DNA of 64,000 nt from Pseudomonas sp. KUIN-1 (GTDB lineage Bacteria > Pseudomonadota > Gammaproteobacteria > Pseudomonadales > Pseudomonadaceae). The notes beneath the pieces are model-generated. The model saw only the letters and a program-made list of their open reading frames with translations. It had not been told where the DNA came from and did no database searches. The stretch is from assembly GCF_009176725.1 (NCBI RefSeq), contig NZ_AP020337.1, positions 3,038,001 to 3,102,000 of the forward strand. The letters are read 5' to 3'. Shown one piece after another: positions 23,801-29,500 of the stretch; positions within the stretch are counted from its first letter, which is position 1, and each line of letters starts with the position of its first letter. The translations under genes and the position numbers were made by a program.

Positions 23801-26533
23801 ACCACTCGGGACCTGAGCGACAACCTGCCGGCCTCGGATCTTCCGGTGCTGGTGCTCGATGGCCGCGATGACCGCGCGCAATTGGCCAGGCAGCCGAGCG
23901 TCAACCCGGATGCCAAGGCCCTGGGCCTGCAGCCGAATCACCTGGCCTATGTGCTTTACACCTCGGGCTCTACCGGTACACCCAAAGGCGTGATGAACGA
24001 GCACCTGGGCGTGGTCAACCGCCTGCTTTGGGCGCGCGACGCCTATCAGGTGAACAGTCAGGATCGCGTACTGCAAAAGACCCCGTTCGGTTTCGACGTC
24101 TCGGTCTGGGAGTTTTTCCTGCCACTGCTGACCGGTGCCGAACTGGTCATGGCCCGTCCCGGTGGCCATCAGGATCCGGACTACCTGGCGCAGGTGATGA
24201 GTGACGCGGGCATTACCCTGCTGCACTTCGTGCCCTCGATGCTCGATGTGTTTCTGGAACACCGCTCAACCCGCGACTTCCCGCAACTGCGCCGCGTGCT
24301 GTGCAGTGGCGAGGCCTTGCCTCGTGCGTTGCAGCGCCGCTTCGAGCAACACCTGAAGGGCGTTGAACTGCACAACCTGTATGGCCCGACCGAAGCGGCC
24401 ATCGACGTTACCGCCTGGGAATGTCGTCCGACGGATCCGGGCGACAGCGTGCCCATCGGCCGCCCGATTGCCAACATTCAGATGCACGTACTCGATGCCT
24501 TGGGCCAGTTGCAACCATTGGGTGTGGCCGGTGAGCTGCACATTGGCGGTATCGGCGTGGCGCGGGGTTACCTGAATCAGCCGGACCTGAGTGCCGAGCG
24601 TTTCATCGCTGACCCGTTCTCCAGCGACCCGCAGGCACGCCTGTACAAAACCGGCGACGTCGGTCGCTGGCTGGCCAATGGCGCGCTGGAATACCTGGGC
24701 CGTAATGACTTTCAGGTGAAGATCCGCGGCTTGCGTATCGAAATCGGCGAAATCGAGGCCGCCCTGGCTAAACACCCGGCGGTCCATGAAGCGGTGGTCA
24801 CTGCTCGCGAAGACATACCCGGCGACAAACGTCTGGTGGCTTACTACACGCAGTCTGCCGAGCACACTGCTGTCGATATCGAAACCCTGCGCGGTCACCT
24901 GCAGCAACAGTTGCCTGAATACATGGTTCCGGCCATTTATGTACTGCTCGAGGCCATGCCATTGACCTCGAACGGCAAGCTGGATCGCAAGGCGCTGCCG
25001 GCACCGGACGGTGATGCGCTGATCAGCCGTGGCTACGAAGCGCCGCAAGGCGAAATCGAGGAGCAGATCGCGATTATCTGGCAAGACCTGCTGGGCGTCG
25101 AGCAGGTCGGGCGTCACGACAACTTCTTCGAACTCGGCGGCCATTCGCTGCTGGCAGTGAGCCTGACCGGGCGCATGCGCCAGTTGGGCCTGAGCGCCGA
25201 CGTGCGCGTGCTGTTCAGCCAACCCACCCTGGCTGCACTGGCCGCAGCCGTGGGCGGTGGGACCGAGGTCGTGGTGCCCGCCAACCTGATCACCGAGGAC
25301 TGCCAACGCATTACGCCTGAGCTGCTGCCACTGGCCGACCTGACCCAGGCGCAGATCGATCAAGTCGTCGCAACCGTGCCGGGTGGCGTGACCAATGTGC
25401 AGGACATCTACCCGCTGGCGCCGTTGCAGGCAGGCATTCTTTATCACCATCTGGCCGCCGAAATCGGCGACCCCTATGTGCTACAGACGCAGTTCGCGTT
25501 CGCTGACAGCGAGCGTCTGAACGCCTTCGTTCAGGCCTTGCAGATGGTCATCGACCGTCACGACATTCTGCGCACCAGCGTGGTATGGGACAGTCTGGAC
25601 TCGCCGGTGCAAGTGGTCTGGCGTCAGGCACAGTTGCACCTTGACGCACTTGAGCTTGATCCGGCAGACGGCGATATCGGTGCGCAACTGCACAGCCGCT
25701 TTGATCCGCGTCATTACCGACTGGACATCGGCCAGGCACCTTTGATGCGTGTGGCCTATGCCGAAGACTCGCTCAACCAGCGCATCTGCGCGATGCTGCT
25801 GTTCCATCACATGGCGCTGGACCACGTCGCGCTGGAAGTGGTGAAGCATGAAATGCAGGCATGGCTGGCGGGCGAGGCCGACACTTTGGCGGCGTCGGTA
25901 CCCGTGCCGTATCGCAACTATGTGGCCCAGGCACGCCTGGGTGTCAGCCAGGCCGATCACGAAACATTTTTCCGCGACATGCTCGGCGACATCGACGAGC
26001 CGACGCTGCCGTTCGGTTTGCAGGATGTGCAGGGTGAAGGTCGCGACATCGAGGAAGCCAGCCTGGCGCTGGCCCCCCAAATGAGCCTGCGCCTGCGTGC
26101 TCAAGCCCGCCAGCAAGGGGTGAGTGCCGCGAGCCTGGTGCATCTGGCCTGGGCTCAGGTGCTGGGCAAGGTGTCAAACAGGCAGGATGTGGTGTTCGGC
26201 ACTGTACTGATGGGCCGGATGCAGGGTGGCGAAGGTGCCGAGCGAGCCTTGGGGATGTTCATCAACACCTTGCCGCTGCGGGTTTCAGTGGGTGAGCAGG
26301 GTGTGCGTGACGGGGTCAAGGCCACTCATAAGCGCCTGACTGCATTGCTCGGTCACGAACATGCCTCACTGGCGTTGGCCCAGCGTTGCAGCGGTGTTGC
26401 CGCGCCGGCGCCCTTGTTCAGCGCACTGCTCAACTATCGCCACAGTGGGTCGGCAGTGTGTCCGACCAGGCCATGCAGGCCTGGCAGGGCATCGCGGTAC
26501 TCAGCGGTGAAGAACGCACCAACTACCCACTGA
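5645..26533 (+). CDS. sypC: sypC open segment 1 (docking domain, modules 1-6, C domain of module 7)
   Basis: This is an uninterrupted frame of 6,962 codons from the sypC start. Homologous reading ends near 26446 at the first frameshift. The last 28 or so codons, to the stop at 26533, are out-of-frame and resemble nothing in the sister modules. If the indel is real, this would be the only translated SypC product. It would lack the Dab and Tyr modules and both thioesterases, so no lactone could be released. Confidence 0.85.
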   Translation: MHFSELMAVLSTHAIRLQQEEDDLVILGDDEGLDSATLESLSVHKAELLTLVARMGGDWLSPAFRITADMLPLANLSQEAIDRIVDAIPGGAGNVQDIYPLAPLQEGILYHHLTAGQGDPYVLRALFGAESRERLDDFAQALQAVIERHDILRTAMVWEGLEEPVQVVLREATLAVDELTLDAAGGDIETQLHERYDPRHFRLDLRQAPLMRMVCAEDPANARWVAILLFHHIAIDHAALDLVKHEMQAFLLGEGHALPEAVPYRNYVAQVRLGVGADAHEGFFREMLADIDEPTLPFGVLETPGSDSLIEDVHLPVDDALSARLRTQARQLGVSAASLHHLAWARVVGALAGKSDVVFGTVLMGRMQGGDGADRALGMFINTLPLRVRLEGHAVREGVRTTHARLTALLGHEHASLAQAQRCSGVAAPAPLFNSLLNYRHSASESVASAEALQAWKGLQSLGSEEQSTYPITLSVDDLGQGFSLTVQALAQIGAQRIGEYMLTALGALVEALEQQPQTPLQRLQVLSAAERQQVLHDFNDTAREYPRNSSLQELFEQQVATQPDALAAVQNDQCLTYRELNGRANALARHLVDLGVQPGGRVALLLERSLDLLAGQLAIIKCGAAYVPLDSNAPAERQAFMLQDCGARQVLTLSRHDLPDGIQRIDLDLLELQSDAPNPVHSASAESVAYIMYTSGSTGMPKGVLVPHRAVSRLVLNNGYADFNAGDRVAFASNPAFDASTLDVWAPLLNGGCVVVVEQSVLLSLDEFRALLLSQSVSVLWMTAGLFHQYASGLMEAFARLRYLIVGGDVLDPAVIARVLAEGAPQHLLNGYGPTEATTFSTTHEIISVGSGGIPIGRPIGNSQVYVLDTLRQPVAVGVAGELYIGGQGVAKGYLNRPELNATQFVANPFSDDAGALLYRTGDLGRWNADGIVEYLGRNDDQVKIRGFRIELGEIEARLVECHGVREAVVLARQDESAHKRLVAYVVGEENSALSAVELRRELAASLAEYMVPSAFMVLDSFPLTANGKLDRRALPVPDADAYASREFEAPEGEVEITLARLWSELLNVERVGRHDHFFELGGHSLLAVSLIERMRLAGLSADVRVLFSQPTLAALAAAVGAGREINVPANLIGQGCERITPELLPLASLTQVQIDQVVASVPGGVANVQDIYALAPLQEGILYHHMAAEVGDPYVLQSQFAFDNRERLEAFVQALQMVIDRHDILRTGVVWDGLDSPVQVVWREAQLHLEGLELDPADGEIGAQLHSRFDPRHYCLDMTQAPLMRLVYAEDPLNQRITAMLLFHHMALDHMAMEVVQHEMQAWLLGESETLSAPVPYRNYVAQARLGVSQADHEVFFRDMLGDIDEPTLPFGLQDVQGDGRDIEEAVLAVDSQLNLRLRAQARQQGVSAASLVHLAWAQVLGKVSDRRDVVFGTVLLGRMQAGEGADRALGMFINTLPLRVAVGGQGVRAGVKATHAQLTALLAHEHASLALAQRCSGVAAPTPLFSALLNYRHSAVGSVSERAVQAWQGIHALSSEERTNYPLTLNVDDLGDGFKLAALATNAIGAQRVCGYMHTALEHLVDALELMPQASLQGLSILPAVEREQLLVGFNDTALDYPQQQTIHGMFEAQVERTPQALAVVHGEQHLTYRELDQQANRLAHALIKQGVQPDSRVGICVERGAEMVVGLLAILKAGGGYVPLDPTYPLERIAYMLQDSAPAAVLAQSATEALLADASVPVINLDLGNWQDESVQNPQVPGLTSAHLAYLIYTSGSTGLPKGVMIEHRNTVNFLTWAHTAFDGSALEKTLFSTSLNFDLAVYECFAPLTSGGSIEVVKNVLELQHGEHDIGLINTVPSALKALLEVNGLPESVHTVNVAGEALKRSLVEDLFERTGVQRLCNLYGPSETTTYSSWVAMDREDGFAAHIGKPVGNTRFYLLDEQQQPVPLGVAGEIYIGGAGVARGYLNRDDLTAERFLLDPFSQQPAARMYRTGDLGRYLPDGNIEYLGRNDDQVKIRGFRIELGEIDARLAKHPAVHEAVVTAREDIPGDKRLVAYYTLVSGHTSVDIDNLRSHLQEKLPEYMVPAIYVLLEAMPLTPNGKLDRKALPAPDVEALSSRGYEAPQGETETQLAAIWQDLLGVARIGRHDNFFELGGHSLLAVSLIGRMRQLGLSADVRVLFSQPTLAALAAAVGGSTDIVVPANLITEDCQRITPDLLPLASLTQTQIDQVVATVPGGVANVQDIYPLAPLQEGILYHHIAAEQGDPYVLQAHFAFDDRACLDAFVQALQTVIDRHDILRTGVVWKGLDSPVQVVWRHAQLPLEMLQLDPAAGDVSAQLHDRFDPRHHRLDVTQAPLMRLAYAEDPLNQRICAMLLFHHMVLDNMAMAVVQHEMQAWLLGEAQNLSTPVPYRNYVAQARLGVSQADHEAFFRDMLGDVDEPTLPFGLINVQGDGLDIEEANLALAPRLNLRLRAQARQQGVSTASLLHLAWAQVLSSVSNRQDVVFGTVLMGRMQAGEGAERALGMFINTLPLRVSVSGKSVRDGVKATHKRLTALLGHEHASLALAQRCSGIPAPTPLFSSLLNYRHSAPGSVSERATQAWQGIHTLNSEERTNYPLTLNVDDSGEGFNLNVLVTGAVGAKRVCAYMQTVLEHLVDALEQSPSAALDSLSILPAGERAQLLVAFNDTAMAYPQQQTIHGLFEAQVERTPQALAVVHGEQRLTYRELNEQANRLAHALRKQGVQPDSRVGICVERSAEMVVGLLAILKAGGGYVPLDPAYPAERIAYMLQDSAPAAVLAQSATEALLADVSVPVINLDLGNWQDQSVQNPQVPGLTSAHLAYLIYTSGSTGLPKGVMIEHRNTVNFLTWAHSAFDAGTATSALEKTLFSTSLNFDLAVYECFAPLTSGGSIEVVKNVLELQNGEHDIGLINTVPSALKALLEVDGLPTSVHTVNVAGEALKRSLVESLFEKTGVRRLCNLYGPSETTTYSSWVAMDREDGFAAHIGKPVGNTQFYLLDEQQQPVPLGVAGEIYIGGAGVARGYLNRDELTAERFLTDPFSQQPAARMYRTGDLGRYLPDGNIEYLGRNDDQVKIRGFRIELGEIDARLAKHPAVHEAVVTAREDIPGDKRLVAYYTLSAGHASVDSDSLRGWLQEQLPAHMIPAAYVLLDAMPLTPNGKLDRKALPAPDGDALIRGGYEAPQGTAEITLAKIWSDLLNIERVGRHDHFFELGGHSLLAVSLIERMRQAGLSANVRTLFSQPTLAALAAAAGAVDELVIPANRIPADCQKITPDMLPLINLTQVQIDQMVAGVPGGAANVQDIYPLAPLQAGILYHHISAEQGDPYVLQAQFAFDSRTHLDTFAQTLQTVINRHDILRTSMHWESLDEPLQVVWRHVEISVEEVQLNPGLGDISRQLQERLDPRQIRLDIRQAPLMRLVCALDTVNQRWLATLMFHHMILDHTALDQVRYEMQVCLLGQADQLGDSIPYRNYVAQARLGLNERDHELFFKDMLGDIDEPTLPFDLHDVQGDGNAIDQARLMLDSGLSQRLRVQARQLGVSAASLLHLAFAQMLGRLSGREHVVFGTVLMGRMQSGEGAERALGMFINTLPLRVDLGEQAVRDGVKATHRRLTGLLGHEHASLALAQRCSGVVAPAPLFSALLNYRHSSVAVTDEALTAWNGMQSLALDDEERTNYPLTVNVDDMGEGFLFTALVAASIGAQRLCDYLQLAAEGLVDALEQAPQTPLHAISILPLNERAQLLKQWNEPGQHYANGTPIHQQFEARAAERPDAVALMFEAQTLSYGQLNARANQVAHRLLALGVRPDDRVAICVERGPAMIIGLLGILKSGAGYVPLDPAYPLERLAYTLGDSTPVALLSQQSVQQALPVTEVPIISLDDADLQDESVCNPEVSGLTAASLAYVIYTSGSTGLPKGVMVEHRNVARLFSATQDWFGFGEQDVWALFHSFAFDFSVWEIWGALLHGGRLLIVPQLVSRSPRYFHDLLCSAGVTVLNQTPSAFRQLIAAQGENEQAHSLRQVIFGGEALETAMLKPWYARQANAGTQLVNMYGITETTVHVTYYPLQADDAQRIGASPIGRRIPDLQLYVLDTHGEPVPVGVVGELYVGGAGVARGYLNREALTAERFIDNPFNTAPGARLYRTGDLGRWLADGSLEYLGRNDEQVKIRGFRIELGEIEAQLVACDGVQDAMVLVREDEPGDKRLVAYVIGTAGAELDATHLREQLRLSLAEYMLPSAFVSLESFPLTANGKLDRKALPAPDRSAVASRGYEAPEGDTEMAIARIWQDLLQLEQVGRHDHFFELGGHSLLAVKLIERMRQIDLVADVRVLFSQPTLSALAEAVGGKGAVEVPANLIPANCERITPDMLPLVSLSQDDIDRVVASVPGGLANVQDIYALAPLQEGILYHHLAAAEGDPYLQYALFAFDSLERLHSFAQALQGVIARHDILRTAVLWERLDAPVQVVWREATLGLDEQVLDPADGDITEKLLKRLDPRHTRLDIRQAPMLRIGYAQDAANNRWLGMLLFHHLVDDATSLRILSSEIEAHMLGQQASLPPSVPYRNYVAQAMLGVSREEHEAFFRDMLGDIDEPTLPFGLQDVQGDGRGIEEVRQLVDVDLSRRLRVQARQLGVSSASLYHLAWARVLGAVSGKEDVVFGTVLLGRLQGGAGSDRALGMFINTLPLRVTLGEQGVRSGLKATHARLSGLLAHEHASLVLAQRCSGVPASTPLFSSLLNFRHTGDLDASDQALAAWEGIQALHGEERTNYPLTLCVDDLGEGFNLTVMAEGQIGAKRVCTYMHCVLENLVQALEQTPDAALGALNILPASERQQLLESWNTPHALQADDALIHRTFEAWVVAQPNAVALDYEERTLTYAELNTRANQVAHYLLGLGVQPDDRVAICVERSLEMIVGLLGVLKAGAGYVPIDPAYPAERIAYQLQDSAPMAVLADAAGLALLGSFDGPRVDLHSPALQAQPGHNPQLTGLSPRHLAYVIYTSGSTGLPKGVMVEHRNVARLFSATQSWFGFNEQDVWALFHSFAFDFSVWEIWGALLHGGRLLIVPQLVSRSPQDCYALLCNAGVTVLNQTPSAFRQLLNAQGESDQRHSLRQVIFGGEALDTGMLKPWYARVINAGTQLVNMYGITETTVHVTYHPLVAADAQRSGVSPIGVRIPDLQLYVLDARREPVPVGVVGELYVGGAGVARGYLNREALTAERFLANPFSKEPQARLYRTGDLGRWMADGSLDYLGRNDDQVKIRGFRIELGEIQAVLAACNTVREALVLVREDQPGDKRLVAYVIAAPGHEIVAADLRAQLLLSLADYMVPSAFVALDSFPLTANGKLDQKALPAPDAQALAMREYAPPEGDVEIAIAQIWQSLLQVPQVGRHDHFFELGGHSLLAVKLIERMRQIDLSADVRVLFSQPTLAALAAAVGGYTEVQVPDNLIVQGCERITPDMLPLADLDQAGIDRVVASVPGGLANIQDIYALAPLQEGILYHHLAADEGDPYVLQMLFAFDDRECLAGFAAALQSVVERHDILRTSVVWEGLEQPVQVVWRNAKLSLEEVTIDPLDGDVLTRLRERFDPRHYRLDIGQAPLMRIAYAEDNTHQRLVGMLLFHHLALDHTSLEVVVEEMQASLQGQIEQLPTPVPYRNHVAQARLGISQAEHEAFFRDMLGDIDEPTLAYGIQDVQGDGSGIEEVHQVLDSQLSSRIRSIARQLGVSAASLAHLAWAQVAGRVSGREEVVFGTVLMGRMQGGNGADRALGMFINTLPLRISVGSQSALAAVKVTHQRLSALLGHEHASLSLAQRCSGVPGSLPLFSTLLNYRHSNGSAASSETLSAWQGIQTLSMEERTNYPLCLNVDDLGDAFMLTIQAVQQINAQRIGEYMQVALRNLVDALEHTPQAALNSLSILPDDERELLLTGFNDTAHPYPRDVLIHQLIEQQAAQRPDACAVRGDSGPLLTYAELNQQANQLAHRLIELGVEPDTRVAVSLRRGAEMVVALLGILKAGGAYVPIDPDLPSARQTYMLEDSSPQAVLTTRDLSDNLPASDLPVLVLDGRDDRAQLARQPSVNPDAKALGLQPNHLAYVLYTSGSTGTPKGVMNEHLGVVNRLLWARDAYQVNSQDRVLQKTPFGFDVSVWEFFLPLLTGAELVMARPGGHQDPDYLAQVMSDAGITLLHFVPSMLDVFLEHRSTRDFPQLRRVLCSGEALPRALQRRFEQHLKGVELHNLYGPTEAAIDVTAWECRPTDPGDSVPIGRPIANIQMHVLDALGQLQPLGVAGELHIGGIGVARGYLNQPDLSAERFIADPFSSDPQARLYKTGDVGRWLANGALEYLGRNDFQVKIRGLRIEIGEIEAALAKHPAVHEAVVTAREDIPGDKRLVAYYTQSAEHTAVDIETLRGHLQQQLPEYMVPAIYVLLEAMPLTSNGKLDRKALPAPDGDALISRGYEAPQGEIEEQIAIIWQDLLGVEQVGRHDNFFELGGHSLLAVSLTGRMRQLGLSADVRVLFSQPTLAALAAAVGGGTEVVVPANLITEDCQRITPELLPLADLTQAQIDQVVATVPGGVTNVQDIYPLAPLQAGILYHHLAAEIGDPYVLQTQFAFADSERLNAFVQALQMVIDRHDILRTSVVWDSLDSPVQVVWRQAQLHLDALELDPADGDIGAQLHSRFDPRHYRLDIGQAPLMRVAYAEDSLNQRICAMLLFHHMALDHVALEVVKHEMQAWLAGEADTLAASVPVPYRNYVAQARLGVSQADHETFFRDMLGDIDEPTLPFGLQDVQGEGRDIEEASLALAPQMSLRLRAQARQQGVSAASLVHLAWAQVLGKVSNRQDVVFGTVLMGRMQGGEGAERALGMFINTLPLRVSVGEQGVRDGVKATHKRLTALLGHEHASLALAQRCSGVAAPAPLFSALLNYRHSGSAVCPTRPCRPGRASRYSAVKNAPTTH

Positions 26534-29500
26534 CCTTGAACGTCGACGATCTGGGCGAAGGGTTCAGCCTGACGGCGTTGGTGGTTTCGTCAATCGGCGC
26601 GCAACGTGTGTGCGGCTACATGCACACGGCACTGGAAAACCTGTTGACGGCGCTGGAGCAGACGCCAGAAACGTCATTGCAAGGTTTGTCGATCCTGCCA
26701 GTTGTCGAGCGCGAGCAGTTGCTGGTGGCGTTCAACGACACCGCACTGGATTACCCGCAGCAGCAGACCATTCACGGGATGTTCGAAGCCCAGGTCGAGC
26801 GCACGCCGGAAGGCGTGGCAGTGGTCCACGGCGAGCAGCGCCTGACGTATCGCGAGCTCAACCAGCAGGCCAACCGCCTGGCTCATGCGTTGATTAAGCA
26901 GGGCGTGCAGCCGGATTCCCGCGTCGGAATCTGTGTTGAACGTGGCGCCGCGATGGTCGTCGGTTTGCTGGCGATCCTCAAGGCGGGCGGCGGTTACGTG
27001 CCGCTCGACCCGGCTTATCCAGCGGAACGTATTGCCTACATGTTGCAGGACAGCGCTCCGGCGGCCGTGCTGGCTCAAACCGCGACTCAGGGCCTGTTGG
27101 CCGACGTTTCGGTGCCTGTGATCAATCTTGATCTGAGCAATTGGCAGGACGAATCCGTCCAGAATCCGCAGGTGCCAGGGCTGACTTCAGCGCATCTGGC
27201 GTACCTGATCTACACATCCGGCTCCACCGGCCTGCCGAAAGGCGTGATGATCGAACACCGCAACACCGTGAATTTCCTGACCTGGGCGCACACCGCTTTC
27301 GACGGCTCTGCACTGGAAAAAACGCTGTTCTCCACTTCGCTGAACTTTGACCTTGCGGTCTACGAGTGCTTCGCGCCGCTGACCTCGGGTGGCAGCATTG
27401 AGGTCGTCAAGAACGTGCTGGAACTGCAACACGGCGAGCACGATATCGGCCTGATCAACACCGTGCCGTCAGCGCTCAAGGCCTTGCTGGACGTTGATGG
27501 CTTGCCGAGGTCGGTACACACCGTGAACGTGGCCGGTGAAGCGCTCAAGCGCAGTCTGGTAGAAAACCTGTTCGAAAAAACAGGCGTGCAGCGCCTGTGC
27601 AACCTCTATGGCCCTCGGAAACCACTACCTACTCAAGCTGGGTGGCGATGGACCGCGAACAGGGCTTTGCTGCGCACATCGGCAAGCCGGTCGGTAATAC
27701 GCAGTTTTACCTGCTGGACGAGCAACAGCAGCCAGTGCCACTGGGTGTCTCGGGTGAAATCTACATCGGCGGTGCCGGTGTGGCGCGGGGTTATCTGAAC
27801 CGTGACGACCTGACTGCCGAACGCTTCCTCAAAGACCCGTTCAGCCAAAACCCGGCGGCACGCATGTACCGCACCGGCGATCTGGGTCGCTATCTGCCAG
27901 ACGGCAATATCGAATACCTCGGTCGTAACGACGATCAGGTGAAAATCCGCGGCTTCCGCATCGAGCTCGGCGAGATCGATGCGCGTCTGGCCAAACACCC
28001 GGCGGTCCACGAAGCGGTGGTCACCGCCCGCGAAGATGTACCGGGCGACAAGCGTCTGGTGGCCTATTACACCCTGAGCGCAGGTCATGCTTCGGTAGAC
28101 ATCGACAGCCTGCGCGGCTGGTTGCAGGAGCAATTGCCGGCCTACATGATCCCGGTGGCCTATGTGCTGCTCGATGCACTGCCACTGACGCCAAACGGCA
28201 AGCTGGACCGCAAGGCCTTGCCGGCACCGGAAGCCGATGCACTGATCAGCCGTGGTTATGAAGCCCCACAAGGCGAAACCGAAACGCAGATCGCGGCTAT
28301 CTGGCAAGACCTGCTGGGCGTTGCTCAGGTCGGTCGTCACGACAACTTCTTCGAGCTGGGCGGTCATTCGCTGCTGGCCGTCAGCCTGATCGGGCGTATG
28401 CGTCAGTCGGGCTTGAGCTCGGACGTACGCGTGCTGTTCGGTCAGCCGACGCTGGCGGCGCTGGCAGCAGCAGTTGGCGGCGGCGGCACGGAAATCGTGG
28501 TGCCCGCCAATCTGATTACCGAGCACTGCGAACACATCACCCCGGACCTGCTGCCGCTGGCCGACCTGACCCAGGCGCAGATCGATCAGGTGGTCGCCAC
28601 AGTGCCGGGCGGCGTGGCGAATGTGCAGGACATCTACCCGCTGTCGCCGTTGCAGGAAGGCATCCTCTATCACCACCTCAGCGCTGAGCGTGGAGATCCG
28701 TATTTGCTGCAATCGCTGTTCGCCTTCGACAGCCAGGAACATGTCGACGACTTTGCCCGCGCCTTGCAGTTCGTGATCAAGCGCCATGACATTCTGCGCA
28801 CCGCACTGGTCTGGGAGGGGCTGGACGAACCGATGCAAGTGGTCTGGCGTCAGGCGTTGCTGATGCGTGAAAGCTTTGACCCGGACCCGCAAGGCGGCGA
28901 CGTCGCGACACAGTTGCACCAGCGTTTCGACTCCCGCCACCAGCGTCTGGACATTCGTCGGGCGCCGATGATGCGTCTTGTACATGCCTGGGATGAGCCA
29001 AACCAGCGCTGGCTGGGCTGGCTGCAGTTCCATCATCTGGTCATGGACCATACCACGCTGGAAGTAGTGCGCCATGAGATGCAGGCCTGCCTGCTGGGGC
29101 AGGGTGCTCAACTGGGCTTGACGGTGCCATATCGCAATTACATCGCTCAGGTTCGCCTGGGCATGAGTCAGGAGGAACATGAGGCGTTCTTCCGCGACAT
29201 GTTGAGTGACGTTGACGAGGCGACGCTGCCGTTTGGTTTGCAAGAGGTGCAAGGTGACGGTCATGACATCGAAGAAGGCTGTCTGGCGGTGGATCTGGAG
29301 CTCAGCCGTCGTTTGCGCGCTCAGGCCCGTCAACTGGGCGTAAGTGCCGCGAGCCTGGTCCACCTGGCCTGGGCGCAGCTGTTGAGCAAGGCCTCGGGGC
29401 GTGACGACGTAGTGTTCGGCACCGTGCTGCTGGGCCGGATGCAAGGTGGTGAAGGCTCAGAACGGGCGCTGGGCGTGTTTATCAACACCTTGCCGCTGCG

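Larger units (their letters stand above)
25310..28535 (+). other. SypC module 7 (Ala17): dual C, A, T; contains frameshifts 1 and 2
   Basis: The C domain has HHLAAEIGD and HHMALDH and breaks near 26447. The A domain (about 26740-28230) has the Ala-type pocket and breaks at 27615 in NLYGP(S)ET. The T domain (28345-28380) is intact. The A-domain DNA from about 26750 to 27480 is almost identical to module 9 (about 33230-33960). Confidence 0.83.
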
